From contig JAIEOZ010000190.1 in NCBI GenBank assembly GCA_019750035.1, positions 1-38,566 on the forward strand: DNA of 38,566 bases, in the 5' to 3' direction. Shown here piece after piece: positions 17,552-26,213 of this stretch. The stretch comes from Alphaproteobacteria bacterium (GTDB lineage Bacteria; Pseudomonadota; Alphaproteobacteria; UBA9655). The first letter of the stretch is position 1, and each line of letters begins with the position of its first letter. Below the pieces are notes generated by a model that saw only the letters and a program-made list of their open reading frames with translations, was not told where the DNA came from and did not search any database. The translations under genes and the position numbers were made by a program.

Positions 17552-19042
17552 TCATTTTGCTTCTGTAGGTATTGTGCAAACAATAGGCGGGCGATTCCAC
17601 CATCCTCCTCCTAATGCTTGAAAAAGAGCGGCGGTATCTGCATAGCGAGTCGCTTCAGCCTGGATGCGACCAATAAGTGCTTGTTGATATTGGTTTTCTG
17701 CATTCAGTAAATTCAAATAACTGACAGCACCCACTTTGTATTGAACCTGCGTGAGTTGAAGGGTTTGCCGAGCGGCTTGTTCAGCATCTGTTTGAATGTG
17801 AAGTTGTTTTGCATCATTTTCAAGGGCTTGCAAAGTATCAGCAACATTTTGAAAAGCTTGAAGAATGGTTTGTTTGTATTGGGCCAGGGCTTGCTCGAAT
17901 CCGGCAATAGCCGCTTTTCGCTTTTCAATAAGGAGACCTCCCTGAAAGATAGGTTGCAAAACACTACCGACAAGACTCCAGACAATTGATCGTGGGTCAA
18001 ATATTCTATCTATCCTATCGGCTAGTCCCCCATATCCTGCTGTAATGGTAAATTGTGGAAATAAATTAGCTGTTGCAACACCAACTTGCGCACAAGCGCT
18101 GTGAAGAAGAGCTTCGGCAGCTTTAATGTCGGGTCTTTGTTGGGTAAGAGATGAAGGAAGACTTAAAGGTAATTCCGTAGGAAGTTGCAACTCCGTCAAA
18201 CTAAAAGTAGGAAGCTTACTTTCACTTGGCAAATCTCCAACAAGAATGGCGAGCGCATTCCGGGTTTTTGCGAGAGATGTTTCAAGAGGAGGAAGATTCG
18301 CTTGCGTTTGAGCGAGTTGAGTCTCTTGAGCCAAAACATCTAAACCGGAAGCTGCGCCTAGCATGAATTTTTCTCGTATAATCTTTAGAATATTTTCTTG
18401 AAGAGAGATGAGTTCTTTTGTGGCTTGAATTTGCCCGCGCAAAGAGGCTTCCATGATTGCGGTGGTTACAATATTTGAGGTTAATGTCAAATAAGTTGCT
18501 TCTGTGACAAAGAGTTGATAGTCAAATTGCGCTTCTGAGGCTTCGATTTGACGGCGAATGGCGCCAAATACATCCAAAGTATAAGATGCATTGACGGTAG
18601 CAAAAAAAACATTAAACGTTTCAGGTGGTACGATGGCTTCACCAAATATGGCTGGGTTAAATCGTTGTCTTTCGGGAGAAAACTGAGCGCTGATGGAAGG
18701 ATAGATCGCGGCGGTTGAAATTTGAAGATTAGCTTGAGCCTGCAGAAGGGCGGCTTGAGCGGCCTGCATCGTAGGGCTATTTTTAAGAGCTTTTTCAATA
18801 AGCTCGTTCAAGGGCTTCGAGTGAAAGAGATACCACCAACAGGCAGGAAGGTCTTTACCCTCAATAAAATATTGGGCTTGACCTCCTGAACCTTTTGTTT
18901 CAACTGTTTTTTTTGGCAATTTAGAGTCTGTATAGGATTTTGTTTCAGGGGGTGGAGGTGTTTCAAAATCAGGGCCAAGGGTGCACCCTACAAGATAGAA
19001 GGTCCACAAAAAAATTAAAGAAAATAATGATAAATGACGCAT
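17552..19042 (-). CDS. RND efflux outer-membrane channel lipoprotein (NodT/OprM type)
   Basis: This is a TolC-like outer-membrane factor. The signal peptide ends in a lipobox, LVGC, with the lipidated Cys at about residue 20, followed by TLGPDFETPPPPE, the usual start of NodT-family proteins. Two repeated helical coiled-coil halves follow, each with many Ala, Gln and Leu; RPDIKAAEALLHSACAQVG near 312 marks the second half. The length (496 residues) is normal. It is the first gene of the tripartite efflux operon, with 38 bp before the fusion-protein gene. A 21-bp palindrome lies about 48-68 bp upstream of its ATG. Confidence 0.93.
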   Translation of the reverse strand: MRHLSLFSLIFLWTFYLVGCTLGPDFETPPPPETKSYTDSKLPKKTVETKGSGGQAQYFIEGKDLPACWWYLFHSKPLNELIEKALKNSPTMQAAQAALLQAQANLQISTAAIYPSISAQFSPERQRFNPAIFGEAIVPPETFNVFFATVNASYTLDVFGAIRRQIEASEAQFDYQLFVTEATYLTLTSNIVTTAIMEASLRGQIQATKELISLQENILKIIREKFMLGAASGLDVLAQETQLAQTQANLPPLETSLAKTRNALAILVGDLPSESKLPTFSLTELQLPTELPLSLPSSLTQQRPDIKAAEALLHSACAQVGVATANLFPQFTITAGYGGLADRIDRIFDPRSIVWSLVGSVLQPIFQGGLLIEKRKAAIAGFEQALAQYKQTILQAFQNVADTLQALENDAKQLHIQTDAEQAARQTLQLTQVQYKVGAVSYLNLLNAENQYQQALIGRIQAEATRYADTAALFQALGGGWWNRPPIVCTIPTEAK

Positions 19043-19089
19043 CTCGATAAGTCTATTCTACTTTATTACAATTTTTAAGAGTCACATCA

Positions 19090-19110
19090 TTTTTTGTGTA
19101 ACATAAAAAA
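19090..19110. promoter_or_regulatory. 21-bp palindrome between divergent operons, candidate operator
   Basis: TTTTTTGTG followed by TAA and CATAAAAAA forms an almost perfect dyad with one mismatched pair. It lies in the 147-bp divergent region between the efflux operon and the ABC transporter operon. Its size suits a dimeric repressor such as a TetR- or MarR-type protein, but no regulator gene is adjacent. The A/T-rich arms could also be chance. Confidence 0.35.
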
Positions 19111-19189
19111 GCCTCGGCGGCATCATATTATATTTACGAATTGTGTGATATACCTTTTTCACTAAAAAAGGAGGTTTCTTATTTTAAGA

Positions 19190-20923
19190 TTGCTGTATGT
19201 CTCTTCGCTGTTACGCATAAAGTTATCTCGATGGGATGGTCTGGCCCTATTTGTCGTTATTACAGGGTTGACCCTTCTCATCTGGGGTAGTCGTGAAATG
19301 ACGGTTCCGTTTACAGGTACGGAACCGTTGCCTTTATCCTTAGATCCTATTCATCTTCCTTATTATGCTTTGCGGACCACCTTACGAATGTTTTTTGCGC
19401 TTTTTTTATCGCTTCTTTTTAGTTTTGTGTATGCAAGTATTGCGGCGAAGAATAAAAAGGCTGAACTTATCTTGGTTCCTCTTTTGGATATTCTTCAATC
19501 CGTTCCTATCTTAGGTTTTTTATCGATTACGGTTACTGGGTTTATGGTTCTTTTTCCGGGAAGTCTTCTGGGAGTTGAATGTGCTTCTGTTTTTGCCATT
19601 TTTACGTCTCAAGCCTGGAATATGACCTTTAGCCTTTATCAGTCCTTTATTAGCATTCCAAAAGAGCTGACTGAAGTTGCGAGCCTTTATCAGCTCTCGC
19701 CGTGGAGACGTTATTGGCGTCTTGAAGTTCCCTATGCTATTCCTCAACTTTTATGGAATATGATGATGTCTGTTTCTGGGGGATGGTTTTTTGTGGTCGC
19801 CTCAGAAGCCATTACCGTATCAGGCCATACCATTCTTCTTCCGGGAATTGGGTCGTATATTGCGTTAGCTTCTCAACAGGAATCGATCCAAGCCATTTTT
19901 TATGCTATTTTAACGATGTTGCTTGTTATCCTGTTGTATGATCAGCTTCTTTTCAAACCTCTTCTTGCATGGAGCGACAAATTTAAAGCCGAACTCACAG
20001 CCCATGAACAGCTTCCCTCCTCTTGGGTTTTAACAATGATAAGGAGAGCTAAGCTTTTTCAAATTCTCAACATCGTCTGGTTTTGGCTCATGGGAGGCTT
20101 AGATAAAGTGTTGCAAGGGCTTAGTCTCCATATCTCTAAGTTAGAAAAAGACCACGAACAAATCTATAAGCTCATCAACAAGATCCTCACTTTTTCCTTC
20201 TTTCTCTTCATTTTGTTTGTTTTTATATTTTATGGGGTTCAAGCTTATGCCTATATTTTCTTTGAAATCCCCTTTGAAGAAGTTCAGCATGTTTGCTTTT
20301 TGGCTTTAATGACTCTGATCAGGGTTGTGACTTTATGTGCTTTCGCCTCTCTGATTTGGGTGCCTATTGGCGTTATGGTTGGATTGAATGGACCCCTTGC
20401 CAGTCGGTTACAACCCTGGGTCCAATTTATGGCGGCGTTTCCTGCAAATCTTTTTTTTCCCATTGTAGTTATCGTTATCATTAAATATCACCTTGTTCCT
20501 GATATATGGCTCAGTCCCCTGATGATTCTGGGGACCCAATGGTATATTTTGTTTAATGTGATAGGGGGTGCCTCGTCCATTCCTTTCGATTTTCAAGAGG
20601 TTACAACAAACTTTCATGTTAAGGGGTGGCTTCGCTGGAAAAAACTCTATTTGCCTGGGATTGCTCCTGCCTATATTACGGGATTGATTACAGCCGCAGG
20701 AGGATCGTGGAACGCAAGTATTGTGGCTGAATATGTGAGTTGGGGAAATCAAACGATTGAAGCGGCTGGGGTAGGGGCTTACATTGCTGCAGCGACAGCA
20801 GCAGGGGACAAACCCCGTATTTTGTTGGGCGTTGTGGTGCTCTCTTGTTTTGTTCTTATTTTAAATCGAATTTTTTGGCGTCCTCTTTATCTTTATACAA
20901 CAACGCGCTATCGTTTGGATTAG
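19190..20923 (+). CDS. Fused double-permease ABC transporter subunit (nitrate/sulfonate/bicarbonate-type)
   Basis: Two BPD_transp_1-like permease domains are fused in one 577-residue inner-membrane protein (about 60-265 and 375-570). Domain 1 has a clear EAA loop, ELTEVASLYQLSPWRRYWRLE. Domain 2 has a related but weaker loop, FQEVTTNFHVKGWLRWKKLY. The two halves are joined by a charged linker near 265-320. The arrangement resembles the duplicated anion-transport permeases (COG4986-like). The start is unusual: a strong AAAGGAGG site (about 19167-19174) lies 15 bases before the TTG at 19190, whereas an in-frame ATT at 19181 would have ideal spacing. No binding-protein gene is near. The ATPase gene begins 9 bp downstream. 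Confidence 0.85.
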   Translation: MLYVSSLLRIKLSRWDGLALFVVITGLTLLIWGSREMTVPFTGTEPLPLSLDPIHLPYYALRTTLRMFFALFLSLLFSFVYASIAAKNKKAELILVPLLDILQSVPILGFLSITVTGFMVLFPGSLLGVECASVFAIFTSQAWNMTFSLYQSFISIPKELTEVASLYQLSPWRRYWRLEVPYAIPQLLWNMMMSVSGGWFFVVASEAITVSGHTILLPGIGSYIALASQQESIQAIFYAILTMLLVILLYDQLLFKPLLAWSDKFKAELTAHEQLPSSWVLTMIRRAKLFQILNIVWFWLMGGLDKVLQGLSLHISKLEKDHEQIYKLINKILTFSFFLFILFVFIFYGVQAYAYIFFEIPFEEVQHVCFLALMTLIRVVTLCAFASLIWVPIGVMVGLNGPLASRLQPWVQFMAAFPANLFFPIVVIVIIKYHLVPDIWLSPLMILGTQWYILFNVIGGASSIPFDFQEVTTNFHVKGWLRWKKLYLPGIAPAYITGLITAAGGSWNASIVAEYVSWGNQTIEAAGVGAYIAAATAAGDKPRILLGVVVLSCFVLILNRIFWRPLYLYTTTRYRLD

Positions 20924-20932
20924 GGAGAGTTC

Positions 20933-22258
20933 ATGGCACAAGATCTATTAACACTCAACGATATCTCTAAATGGTATGGTACTTCTCCAAAGACAACTCT
21001 TGTTCTTGATCATATCCAGCTGAGTGTCAGAGAAAATGAGTTTGTTGTCATTTTAGGAAAATCAGGGTGTGGAAAATCTACGCTTTTACGGATCATTGCG
21101 GGTCTGATTAAGCCCAATGAAGGAGGCGTGCTTTACCAAGGAAAAGAATTTACGAGTCTCTCTCCCCGTATAGCTATGGTTTTTCAATCTCATGCCCTTT
21201 TTCCCTGGTTAAACGTTTTAGAGAATGTAGAATTGGGTCTTGAAGCATTAGATCTGACCCCTCATCAATGCCGTCGTCGAGCCCTTGAAGCTATTGATTT
21301 AATTGGCTTGGATGGATATGAATCGGCTTACCCCAAAGAATTATCTGGAGGGATGCGTCAACGGGTGGGTTTTGCGCGAGCCCTTGTGGTGAACCCCGAC
21401 ATATTACTTTTAGATGAACCTTTTTCAGCTTTAGATGTTCTTACGGCAGATAATATTCGCAATGACCTCATGGAACTTTGGATTGAAAAACGTATTCCGA
21501 CAAAAGCAATTATCATGGTTTCTCATAATGTAATGGAAGCCGTAGAGCTTGCCAATCGTCTGGTGATCCTTGGGCATGAGCCAGGGCGTATTGTTAAAGA
21601 AATTGATGTGCCTCTTATGTATCCTCGCGATGAAACAAGTCGGCATTTTAGCCAACTTGTGGATAATGTCTATACAACCTTGATGATACCCACTGAGCTT
21701 CCTTCTTCTCTCAAAAAGGGAGCCGTAGCAAAAACAATCATTGGGATGGATTATCGACTTCCCGCTGTTTCTATTCATAAACTTCAGGGATTAATGGATG
21801 CCTTATTAGAAACACCCTATCATGGCAAAGCCGATATTTTTGCTTTAGCAGAGTCAGAAAATCTTTCAGCAAAAGACTCTCTCCCTCTTTTTGAAACGCT
21901 AGAACTTTTGGAATTTGCTCATATTTCTAAAGGGGATATCGAACTCACCAACTCAGGAAAAGCTTTGTGTAAAGCCGATATTTTAGAGCGAAAAAAAGTT
22001 TTTGCCTATCATTTGATGCGACACATTCCCCTTGCTAAGCATATCTATCACGTGCTGCAAGATCTTCCTCGACAGCGTGCGCCGAAAGAAAGATTCATGA
22101 AGGAACAGGAGCAGCTTATGCCCTCGGAGGAAGCACATCGAAATCTTTCGATAATTATTGACTGGGGGCGATATGCAGAACTTTTTGCCTACAATACACA
22201 ATCGGATATCCTAAGCCTTGAGAATCCACAAGTTGAAGAGCTAGAACAACCCTCATAG
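20933..22258 (+). CDS. ABC transporter ATPase with C-terminal AAA-associated domain
   Basis: This is the cytoplasmic ATPase partner of the fused permease. The first 250 residues are an SsuB/TauB-type ABC domain with Walker A GKSGCGKST near 43-51, the signature LSGGMRQRV, Walker B ILLLDEP and the H-loop SHNVMEAVELANR. The remaining 190 residues are not part of a normal ATPase. They resemble the AAA-associated C-terminal domain found in a subset of nitrate/sulfonate-like ATPases and contain winged-helix-like patterns (KLQGLMDALLETPYHGKADI and LELLEFAHISKGDIELTNSG). That domain may sense substrate or regulate activity; this is inference. The gene ends at a convergent junction. Confidence 0.9.
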   Translation: MAQDLLTLNDISKWYGTSPKTTLVLDHIQLSVRENEFVVILGKSGCGKSTLLRIIAGLIKPNEGGVLYQGKEFTSLSPRIAMVFQSHALFPWLNVLENVELGLEALDLTPHQCRRRALEAIDLIGLDGYESAYPKELSGGMRQRVGFARALVVNPDILLLDEPFSALDVLTADNIRNDLMELWIEKRIPTKAIIMVSHNVMEAVELANRLVILGHEPGRIVKEIDVPLMYPRDETSRHFSQLVDNVYTTLMIPTELPSSLKKGAVAKTIIGMDYRLPAVSIHKLQGLMDALLETPYHGKADIFALAESENLSAKDSLPLFETLELLEFAHISKGDIELTNSGKALCKADILERKKVFAYHLMRHIPLAKHIYHVLQDLPRQRAPKERFMKEQEQLMPSEEAHRNLSIIIDWGRYAELFAYNTQSDILSLENPQVEELEQPS

Positions 22259-22320
22259 AGAAAACAGTTCGTAGGAGCTTTAATCAATTCCGTCTGCCAA
22301 TAGTACTCTATGTGTCTCAT

Positions 22321-22356
22321 ATTGATGTTGCTGTCGAGTCTTTGACTAGCATCAAT
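22321..22356. terminator. Weak stem-loop between convergent genes
   Basis: ATTGATG (22321-22327) pairs with CATCAAT (22350-22356), with an inner GTC-TTT-GAC. It sits between the ends of the ABC ATPase gene and the convergent 506-residue gene. There is no T tract, so termination is only suggested. Confidence 0.3.
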
Positions 22357-22372
22357 TCAGTATATTCGAACC

Positions 22373-23893
22373 CTAAGGTTGGCAGAAAATATGAACCTGG
22401 CCCGTTTTGTTTTCGGGGCTTTCTGTGTTGATGACACGAATCTGGGTTGGACTAATTCCCATTTCAATGAGGAGGGATTTGATTTCTTCCCCTCGCTGGG
22501 GTGCTGTGTCTAAGCTCACAATTTCGACTATACTCTGAGGACCTTTAAGCCCTCTTTTCGCAGAAGAGAAAATATACCACTTATGATTTCGCAGGTCTTG
22601 GTTTGGTTCTAACACGGCTAAAGGAAATCTGCCATTTTCTATGGACGCATAAGAAGGGAGCTGTTCTGAATTTTTCGTCTGTATTTGCGGAATTTCCTCA
22701 AGGGGTTCTTCTTCTGAGAGAGGTTGGACTGGTGGAGGAGAAGGGATAGCAATTTGCGGGAGAGGTGGTGGAGGAGAAGACTCAGCGAGAACGGGATGAT
22801 TTTCTTCTTTTGCCTCTTGAGAGAGGGGAGGAACAAGAGATAAAGGCTCTGAGCTTATTAATTCAAGAGGCTCTTCGTCTGGTATATCAAGAAGGTTGCT
22901 TTCCTGAAGTTGTGTTTCAAGACGTTCATCGCCACTTTCTATGGATGTATAAGAAGATTGCTCCTGTGAATTTTTAGCTTGTCTGTAGAGACTATTACTT
23001 TCCTGAAATTGCGTCTTAAGGTACTCATCCTTTTGTAGTTGCGTATTATGAATACGTTGGGCTGGAGAATGAGAAAAGGAGGGAGGCATTTTTGCCTGTG
23101 ATCTGACGTCGGAGGGAATAGTTGGGATGGGATAGACAGAAGCTTTTTCGAGGCAAAGGATCTGATTTTTTCCCTTACTAATTGATGAAGAAAGAGTTGC
23201 AAAACGAATACGTTCTGAGCTTAGCCATTCCTTTTGTCTTGTCGCATTAGCTATCAGAATGGTTCTCACTTGAGTAATGGCCAGACTTACTTTTTTGAGC
23301 TCCTCAGACATAACGAAAAGGTGGGCATGATCTTCATCAACAGCCCCTGGAAGGTGAAGTGCATCTTCTATTTGAAAGGAGAGAGTTTCAACTTGTTGAG
23401 AGTCTGCGAAAAATCCTATGGCCAGTTCATCCATATGGGCAATCATTCCCTCAATTTGATCTAATCGTTGAAGAGCTTTGTCTTCTAGCGCAACCAACTG
23501 TGGATTTGAAGGTGTTGTTCCCAGTTGTAACTTAGCTTCAATCTTACTGACGATGAGGTGATAGGTATTGACGGTCGTGATAGCTTGTTCGTAGAGATTA
23601 CGTGTTGATCGAATGATGGTATTTGATTGGTCTCCTATATCCTGGATCATTTTTTGATATTCGGTGGCTTTTTCTCCTACCTGTGTACCCGTAGGCTTTA
23701 CCACATAGGTAGAGGCAGAAATTGCGGGTAAAGAAAGGCGTGCAATCGGAAGGCCGGGAATGTCTTTGCTTTCTCCCACTGCTCGAGTTCCTTTGAGAAA
23801 AATAATCATTAATGCCATTACTAAAAGTAAAAGAAAAAGAAAATTTTTATCAAATAAAGAACAAGCAGAAAGAGTACATAATTTCTTTCTCAT
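22373..23893 (-). CDS. Unrecognised membrane-anchored coiled-coil/proline-rich protein
   Basis: I do not recognise a named family for this 506-residue protein. One hydrophobic segment at about 18-35 anchors it. Residues about 75-260 are helical with charged heptad-like patterns. A disordered region follows with at least two related units that contain TQFQESNSL or TQLQESNLL, and KNSEQ..SY.SIE.G, about 34 residues apart. A Pro/Glu-rich stretch comes next (SSPPPPLPQIAIPSPPP). The last 75 residues look folded: SIVEIVSLD, then a helix with LLIEMGISPTQIRVI and a final GQVHIFC strand. That resembles the beta-alpha-beta end of CpaD in this same window. It lies 1.5 kb before the Tad locus, on the other strand. 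Confidence 0.65.
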   Translation of the reverse strand: MRKKLCTLSACSLFDKNFLFLLLLVMALMIIFLKGTRAVGESKDIPGLPIARLSLPAISASTYVVKPTGTQVGEKATEYQKMIQDIGDQSNTIIRSTRNLYEQAITTVNTYHLIVSKIEAKLQLGTTPSNPQLVALEDKALQRLDQIEGMIAHMDELAIGFFADSQQVETLSFQIEDALHLPGAVDEDHAHLFVMSEELKKVSLAITQVRTILIANATRQKEWLSSERIRFATLSSSISKGKNQILCLEKASVYPIPTIPSDVRSQAKMPPSFSHSPAQRIHNTQLQKDEYLKTQFQESNSLYRQAKNSQEQSSYTSIESGDERLETQLQESNLLDIPDEEPLELISSEPLSLVPPLSQEAKEENHPVLAESSPPPPLPQIAIPSPPPVQPLSEEEPLEEIPQIQTKNSEQLPSYASIENGRFPLAVLEPNQDLRNHKWYIFSSAKRGLKGPQSIVEIVSLDTAPQRGEEIKSLLIEMGISPTQIRVINTESPENKTGQVHIFCQP

Positions 23894-23961
23894 CGTTGAG
23901 TCTCTATTCCCCGTTTCTAAATTATCGAATATAACCTACAATTTTCAATCCCCATGAACAA

Positions 23962-23986
23962 GGCATATCTTTTACATGGATATGCC
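23962..23986 (-). terminator. Stem-loop after the MFS transporter gene
   Basis: GGCATATC (23962-23969) pairs with GATATGCC (23979-23986) around a 9-base loop, just past the MFS gene stop on the minus strand. The trailing U tract is weak (TTGTTC), so termination is likely but not certain. Confidence 0.4.
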
Positions 23987-23993
23987 AAACAGG

Positions 23994-25184
23994 TTACGGA
24001 TTCTTTTTGTAGATGAAAGGGAGGACGAAAGCTGAAGAGGCAGCAATAGCGGCACTCATATAAAACATAGATGATGGGCCCGATACACTCCAAACCCAGC
24101 CAGATAAGGTGTTGGCTATGATAAGGCAGACCCCATTAACGAGATGAAAAAGGCCAAAGCCTGTTCCCCTTAAATCCTTAGGGCAGGCATCTGCTAGGAA
24201 AATAGCTAAAATACTTTGGGTAATTCCCATTTCGACTCCCCAAAGGAGGACCCCTCCCAAAACAACATAAATGGATCCTTCTGAAGCGAGAAAAAAATTT
24301 GAGATAATGACGAGTAAAATTCCTAAGGCCATCATAGAGCGTCTTCCCATCTTATCTGAAAGATAACCTACAGGGTAAGCTGTGGCAGCTGTGGCCATAT
24401 TTTGAATCACCATAACGAGGGGAATAAGATGAATATCCAGGCCGATTTGCTCGGCTCGTAGTATTAAAAAGGCTCCTGAAAAATTGGAAAGCATAAAAAG
24501 ACCACTTAAAGTAAGAGTCATCCAAAAAACCAGAGGTAACTGTGAAAAATCTTTAAAGGTTAATTTTTTTTTTACCTTTTTATGTTGAAATTTATCACTG
24601 ACAGGATCTTTAACAAAGCTAATAAGAATCAGCAAAGCGATGATTGTTGGAATAGACCCTAACCAAAATACGAGTGAATAATTGTTTTGTGTAAACCATA
24701 AAAGCGCAACAGCCAAGAGTGATCCTGAAAAAGATCCCGCACGAGATAAAGACTCTCTAAGACCATAACAAGCGCCTTTAATGGTTGGGGGAGCAAGGTC
24801 CCCTACGAGTGCATCGCGAGGTGTGGCTTCCAACCCATTGCCAATGCGGTCAAAAGCTCTCCCTAAAAACACTCCTCCTAAGCTTGTTGCAAGCGCTAGG
24901 ATAGGGCGTGATATAAGGGCTAAGATATAACCACTCACGATAATGGCTTTCCTCTTGTGAAGGAAATCACTTAAAATTCCTGAAAAAAGGCGGCTGAAAA
25001 GGGTGATGGCCTCAACAAAGCTTTCTAGCAATCCTAAAACAATCGTGCTTGCCCCTAAAACTTGAGTCACAAACAAGGGGGTGAGACTAAAAATAATGAC
25101 TGATGAAATTTTCATGAAGAAAGAAACGCTGCCTAACGCCCAAATACTCGTGGGGATGGAAGGATGAGAGGGGGGACGAGTCAT
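23994..25184 (-). CDS. Major facilitator superfamily transporter
   Basis: This 396-residue inner-membrane protein has about 12 hydrophobic segments. MFS loop 2-3 is visible as RLFSGILSDFLHKRKAI near 67-83, and the pseudo-repeat in the second half as YPVGYLSDKMGRRSMM near 272-287. FDRIGNGLEATPRDALVGDLAPP (about 109-131) matches a bacterial MFS subgroup I know from its similar GKGIR-TAPRDAL block. The substrate is unknown. It is the upstream gene of a minus-strand pair with the 506-residue protein, 100 bp apart, and is divergent from tadD. Confidence 0.88.
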   Translation of the reverse strand: MTRPPSHPSIPTSIWALGSVSFFMKISSVIIFSLTPLFVTQVLGASTIVLGLLESFVEAITLFSRLFSGILSDFLHKRKAIIVSGYILALISRPILALATSLGGVFLGRAFDRIGNGLEATPRDALVGDLAPPTIKGACYGLRESLSRAGSFSGSLLAVALLWFTQNNYSLVFWLGSIPTIIALLILISFVKDPVSDKFQHKKVKKKLTFKDFSQLPLVFWMTLTLSGLFMLSNFSGAFLILRAEQIGLDIHLIPLVMVIQNMATAATAYPVGYLSDKMGRRSMMALGILLVIISNFFLASEGSIYVVLGGVLLWGVEMGITQSILAIFLADACPKDLRGTGFGLFHLVNGVCLIIANTLSGWVWSVSGPSSMFYMSAAIAASSAFVLPFIYKKNP

Positions 25185-25396
25185 AGAGTGTAGAAGTGCT
25201 TAAATTCCATTTTTGTATTTCTCATGAATAGAGGGAGAAGTCCAGGTTAAACTTAGAAATAAAATCAAGTTGTTGCTATTTTACAACAATGAAGGCAAAA
25301 ATAAAAAAGTTTATGAAAATTTTATGCTTTTTAAAAAGAGTATGTTAGCTTTCTGAGTTTAGAATAATAAATATTTCTTGGCTGGGAATCATAAGG

Positions 25397-26209
25397 ATGA
25401 AATTTTGGAGACGATGGTGTGCCTTGGGGGCGGGTGTTTTTTTGTCAGCTTGTGCTACTGACTTCGCTACACCTCCTTATGAAGACCATCCTAATCTTCA
25501 AGCAGCAGAAATAGCTCGTAAACGTGGAGATGTTGCGCAAGCTATTCATGATTACCGAGATATTATTAAACAATCTCCCCATTGTGAAAAAGCTTATATA
25601 GGGCTTGGGATGGCGCTTGTTGATGCGAATGCTGTTGCCGAAGCAAAATTGACTTTTGAAAAAGGGATTGCTTTATTTCCAAATTCATCATCTGCGTATA
25701 CTGGGCTAGGGGTTGTTTATCTGATTATGGATCAGCCAGAAAATGCCATCAATTCATTTGAACGAGCGCTTAAATTATGTTCGCAAAACGCTAAGGCTTT
25801 TAATGGGTATGGCATTGCTCTTGATTTATTAAATGATCATAAAGCCGCAGAAGCCAATTATCGTGCAGCCCTTGAACTTGACCCAACAAATATTTCATAT
25901 GAAAGCAATCTGGCTCTTTCTATGGCTCTTAGTGGAAACGTATATGAAGCTGTTCGCATTTTAGAAAGATTAGCCCGTTCGCCTAATGCAACCCCTCGTG
26001 TTCGGCAAAATCTTTCTCTTGCTTATGGTCTTTTAGGGGATATTAAGATGGCAAAGAAAATAGGAAGAGCTGACCTTTCAGATGATATGATTTTGAATAA
26101 CATTAGCTATTTTGAGGCTATCAAAAAAACACAAGATGTGGCGGGGATCATTCCTAAAAGTAACACGATGCCTTTAGATGGAGGTCGTAAATGGCAAGAA
26201 AGGCAGTAG
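25397..26209 (+). CDS. tadD: TPR lipoprotein TadD
   Basis: This is probably the periplasmic Tad pilotin or assembly lipoprotein that helps secretin CpaC. The signal peptide ends with the lipobox LSAC at about residues 16-19. At least four tetratricopeptide repeats follow from about residue 33 to 215, for example EKAYIGLGMALVDANAVAEA and AKAFNGYGIALDLLNDHKAA. The length (270 residues) matches TadD. It is the first gene of the locus, four bases before cpaA, which is an unusual place since tadD is often late. Divergent transcription from the MFS gene leaves 212 bp that should hold the locus promoter, though I see no clear sigma-70 pair. Confidence 0.9.
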   Translation: MKFWRRWCALGAGVFLSACATDFATPPYEDHPNLQAAEIARKRGDVAQAIHDYRDIIKQSPHCEKAYIGLGMALVDANAVAEAKLTFEKGIALFPNSSSAYTGLGVVYLIMDQPENAINSFERALKLCSQNAKAFNGYGIALDLLNDHKAAEANYRAALELDPTNISYESNLALSMALSGNVYEAVRILERLARSPNATPRVRQNLSLAYGLLGDIKMAKKIGRADLSDDMILNNISYFEAIKKTQDVAGIIPKSNTMPLDGGRKWQERQ

Positions 26210-26213
26210 AGAG

